Source of the DNA: Chloroflexota bacterium
Lineage (GTDB): Bacteria > Chloroflexota > Anaerolineae > J102
Assembly (NCBI GenBank): GCA_003353825.1
Contig: PIVW01000310.1
Span: 1 to 6,988, forward strand
Reading direction: 5' to 3'
DNA length: 6,988 nt
Made by a program: the position numbers and the translations under genes. Position 1 is the first letter of the stretch; every line of letters begins with the position of its first letter. The notes beneath the pieces were generated by a model. That model was not told where the DNA came from and did no database searches. It saw only the letters and a program-made list of their open reading frames with translations. Positions 6,264 through 6,988 of this stretch are shown piece after piece.

Positions 6264-6758
6264 CTAGAGCGTAGTGGCGGCGTTGGTTTGTTTTTTCAAC
6301 GTTCGCAAGAGCACATTCTGGCGCATACGACCCATCACCTCACCATCCAACACCGTCACCGGAGCCAGCGCACACGAGCCGATGCAGTAAACGATTTCCA
6401 CCGTTAACTCGCCATCCGCGGTGGTCTCACCAGCATCAATTCCGTAGTGTTCTTCGATGGCCGTGGCCAGGATCGGTGTGCCCTTCACATGGCAAGCCGT
6501 ACCATCGCAGAGCCGCAAAATGTGTCGCCCGCGTTTTTCGAGATAGAACTGGGCATAAAACGTCGCCACGCCAAAGACCTTGCTCACCGAAATGCCCTGC
6601 TTTTTGGCAATCAGTTGGATCACCTCCGGGGGCAAATAACCGTACTTATCTTGCGCTTTTTGCAGGATCGGGATCAACACGCCCCGTTGGCCCTGGTATT
6701 GTTCAAAGATCTCATCCATCAGTCTGAGATCGATGTTGCCGTTGTGATTGTCTCCCAT
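6264..6758 (-). CDS. NuoE-like [2Fe-2S] subunit (thioredoxin-like ferredoxin) of formate dehydrogenase
   Basis: A 164-residue protein, the usual size for NuoE/HydC (24-kDa complex I family). The N-terminal helical region includes LIPILQKAQDKYGYLPPEVI and VFGVATFYAQF, both hallmarks of the family. Four Cys ligate a [2Fe-2S] cluster: C84-x4-C89 (CDGTAC) and C125-x3-C129 (CIGSC). It sits with the NuoF-like subunit and relays or gates electrons next to its FMN. The start at ATG 6758 has AGGAG 7 nt upstream. It is the first gene of the operon. The FdhA in the same operon points to formate dehydrogenase rather than hydrogenase or respiratory complex I. Confidence 0.95.
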   Translation of the reverse strand: MGDNHNGNIDLRLMDEIFEQYQGQRGVLIPILQKAQDKYGYLPPEVIQLIAKKQGISVSKVFGVATFYAQFYLEKRGRHILRLCDGTACHVKGTPILATAIEEHYGIDAGETTADGELTVEIVYCIGSCALAPVTVLDGEVMGRMRQNVLLRTLKKQTNAATTL

Positions 6759-6787
6759 GGATGCTCTCCTGGATCGAGATTTGTCAG

Positions 6788-6821
6788 ACAGGCAGGTACT
6801 CAGCCGTGGAGGCTCGCCTGT
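6788..6821 (-). other. Nested inverted repeat in the leader upstream of nuoE
   Basis: An outer 6-bp stem (ACAGGC/GCCTGT) encloses an inner 4-bp stem (AGCC/GGCT) with a 5-nt loop and an unpaired strand of 8 nt. It lies between the predicted transcription start (about 6838) and the ribosome binding site. There is no U-tract, so it is not a classical terminator. I do not recognise a known riboswitch; a molybdenum-cofactor type would fit the gene but I cannot support it. Confidence 0.3.
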
Positions 6822-6844
6822 TTTAGACAGTGTGGATTCTGCCT

Positions 6845-6873
6845 ATTGTAGCGGGTTGTCCGGCGTTTGTGTA
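6845..6873 (-). promoter_or_regulatory. Predicted sigma70-type promoter of the formate dehydrogenase operon
   Basis: -10 TACAAT (6850-6845, 5 of 6 to consensus), 17-bp spacer, and a weak -35 TACACA (6873-6868, 4 of 6). The start would be near 6838, leaving a leader of about 80 nt before nuoE. A poor -35 is typical of an activator-dependent promoter, and the dyad next to it supplies a candidate site. Confidence 0.5.
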
Positions 6874-6886
6874 TGACCTATGTCAT
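6873..6886. promoter_or_regulatory. CRP/FNR-family-like dyad ATGAC-N4-GTCAT
   Basis: A perfect 5+5 inverted repeat with a 4-nt spacer, the size and layout of FNR/DNR boxes (TTGAT-N4-ATCAA), although the half-site differs. Its centre, between 6879 and 6880, is at -41.5 relative to the start predicted from the -10 box. That is the canonical class II activator position, overlapping the -35. An oxygen, redox or nitrosative-stress sensor of this family would make sense for formate dehydrogenase. The protein that binds is unknown. Confidence 0.5.
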
Positions 6887-6988
6887 CTCTACGTGGTAGA
6901 ATGTGCATATTCAGACTCTTGACTCCCCTGAAAAAAGTCTAAACAAACAGTGAAGGCCGAGACAACAGCAAATATGATTGGGTTTGGA

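Noticed and set aside
6913..6940. AGACT/AGTCT inverted repeat near the right end as a terminator
   Set aside because: Only a 5-bp stem with an 18-nt loop and no U-tract after it in either direction.
6974..6988. Possible plus-strand gene start (ATG at 6974)
   Set aside because: Only five codons are visible and no ribosome binding site lies at proper distance.

Overview
The window carries most of a minus-strand operon for a soluble, NAD(P)-linked, selenium-dependent formate dehydrogenase, interrupted by a small toxin-antitoxin/Fic cassette. In transcription order (right to left): promoter region (about 6838-6886), a NuoE-like [2Fe-2S] subunit (6758-6264), a NuoF/HydB-like flavin subunit with extra ferredoxin domains (6246-4393), an accessory cassette (4288-2067), and a large FdhA catalytic subunit (1906 to beyond the left edge). 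Every gene I can support is on the minus strand. No RNA gene, insertion sequence, CRISPR array or clear terminator was seen, and no stretch over 300 bases lacks a gene.

The catalytic subunit first looks like a 407-residue protein ending at a TGA (685-683). That TGA lies in the formate dehydrogenase active-site context (CARL-TGA-HSSTV), the frame stays open for 227 more codons to the window edge, and a hairpin with a GGUCU loop sits at the same distance from the UGA as I recall for the E. coli fdhF SECIS. I read it as selenocysteine, so the gene is intact. The same gene holds about 58 codons of low-complexity sequence derived from short tandem repeats, inserted in frame between the [4Fe-4S] domain and the molybdopterin domain.

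The cassette between nuoF and fdhA contains, in order: a Phd/YefM-type antitoxin whose C-terminal half looks HicB-like; a HicA-like small protein overlapping it by ATGA; an XRE/NadS-like antitoxin gene broken by a single in-frame TAG; and a Fic protein with its own inhibitory motif and a C-terminal winged helix. A perfect Shine-Dalgarno just after nuoF now precedes no ATG gene, and three short repeats lie between fic and fdhA. Both may mark junctions of the inserted block.

Upstream of nuoE, a perfect 14-bp dyad (ATGAC-N4-GTCAT) is centred at -41.5 relative to the start predicted from a TACAAT -10 box. This is the usual place for a class II CRP/FNR-family activator and fits anaerobic control. 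The right end (6887-6988) shows no gene.

The organism is a bacterium that decodes UGA as Sec and makes molybdo- or tungstopterin. The repeat styles (GTCTCCTT and CCACTCG tandems, and a sequence resembling NPKxKI-type repeats) remind me of Chloroflexota (Anaerolineae/Caldilineae-like) or filamentous Cyanobacteria. Formate dehydrogenase content favours an anaerobic or facultative Chloroflexota, with modest confidence.
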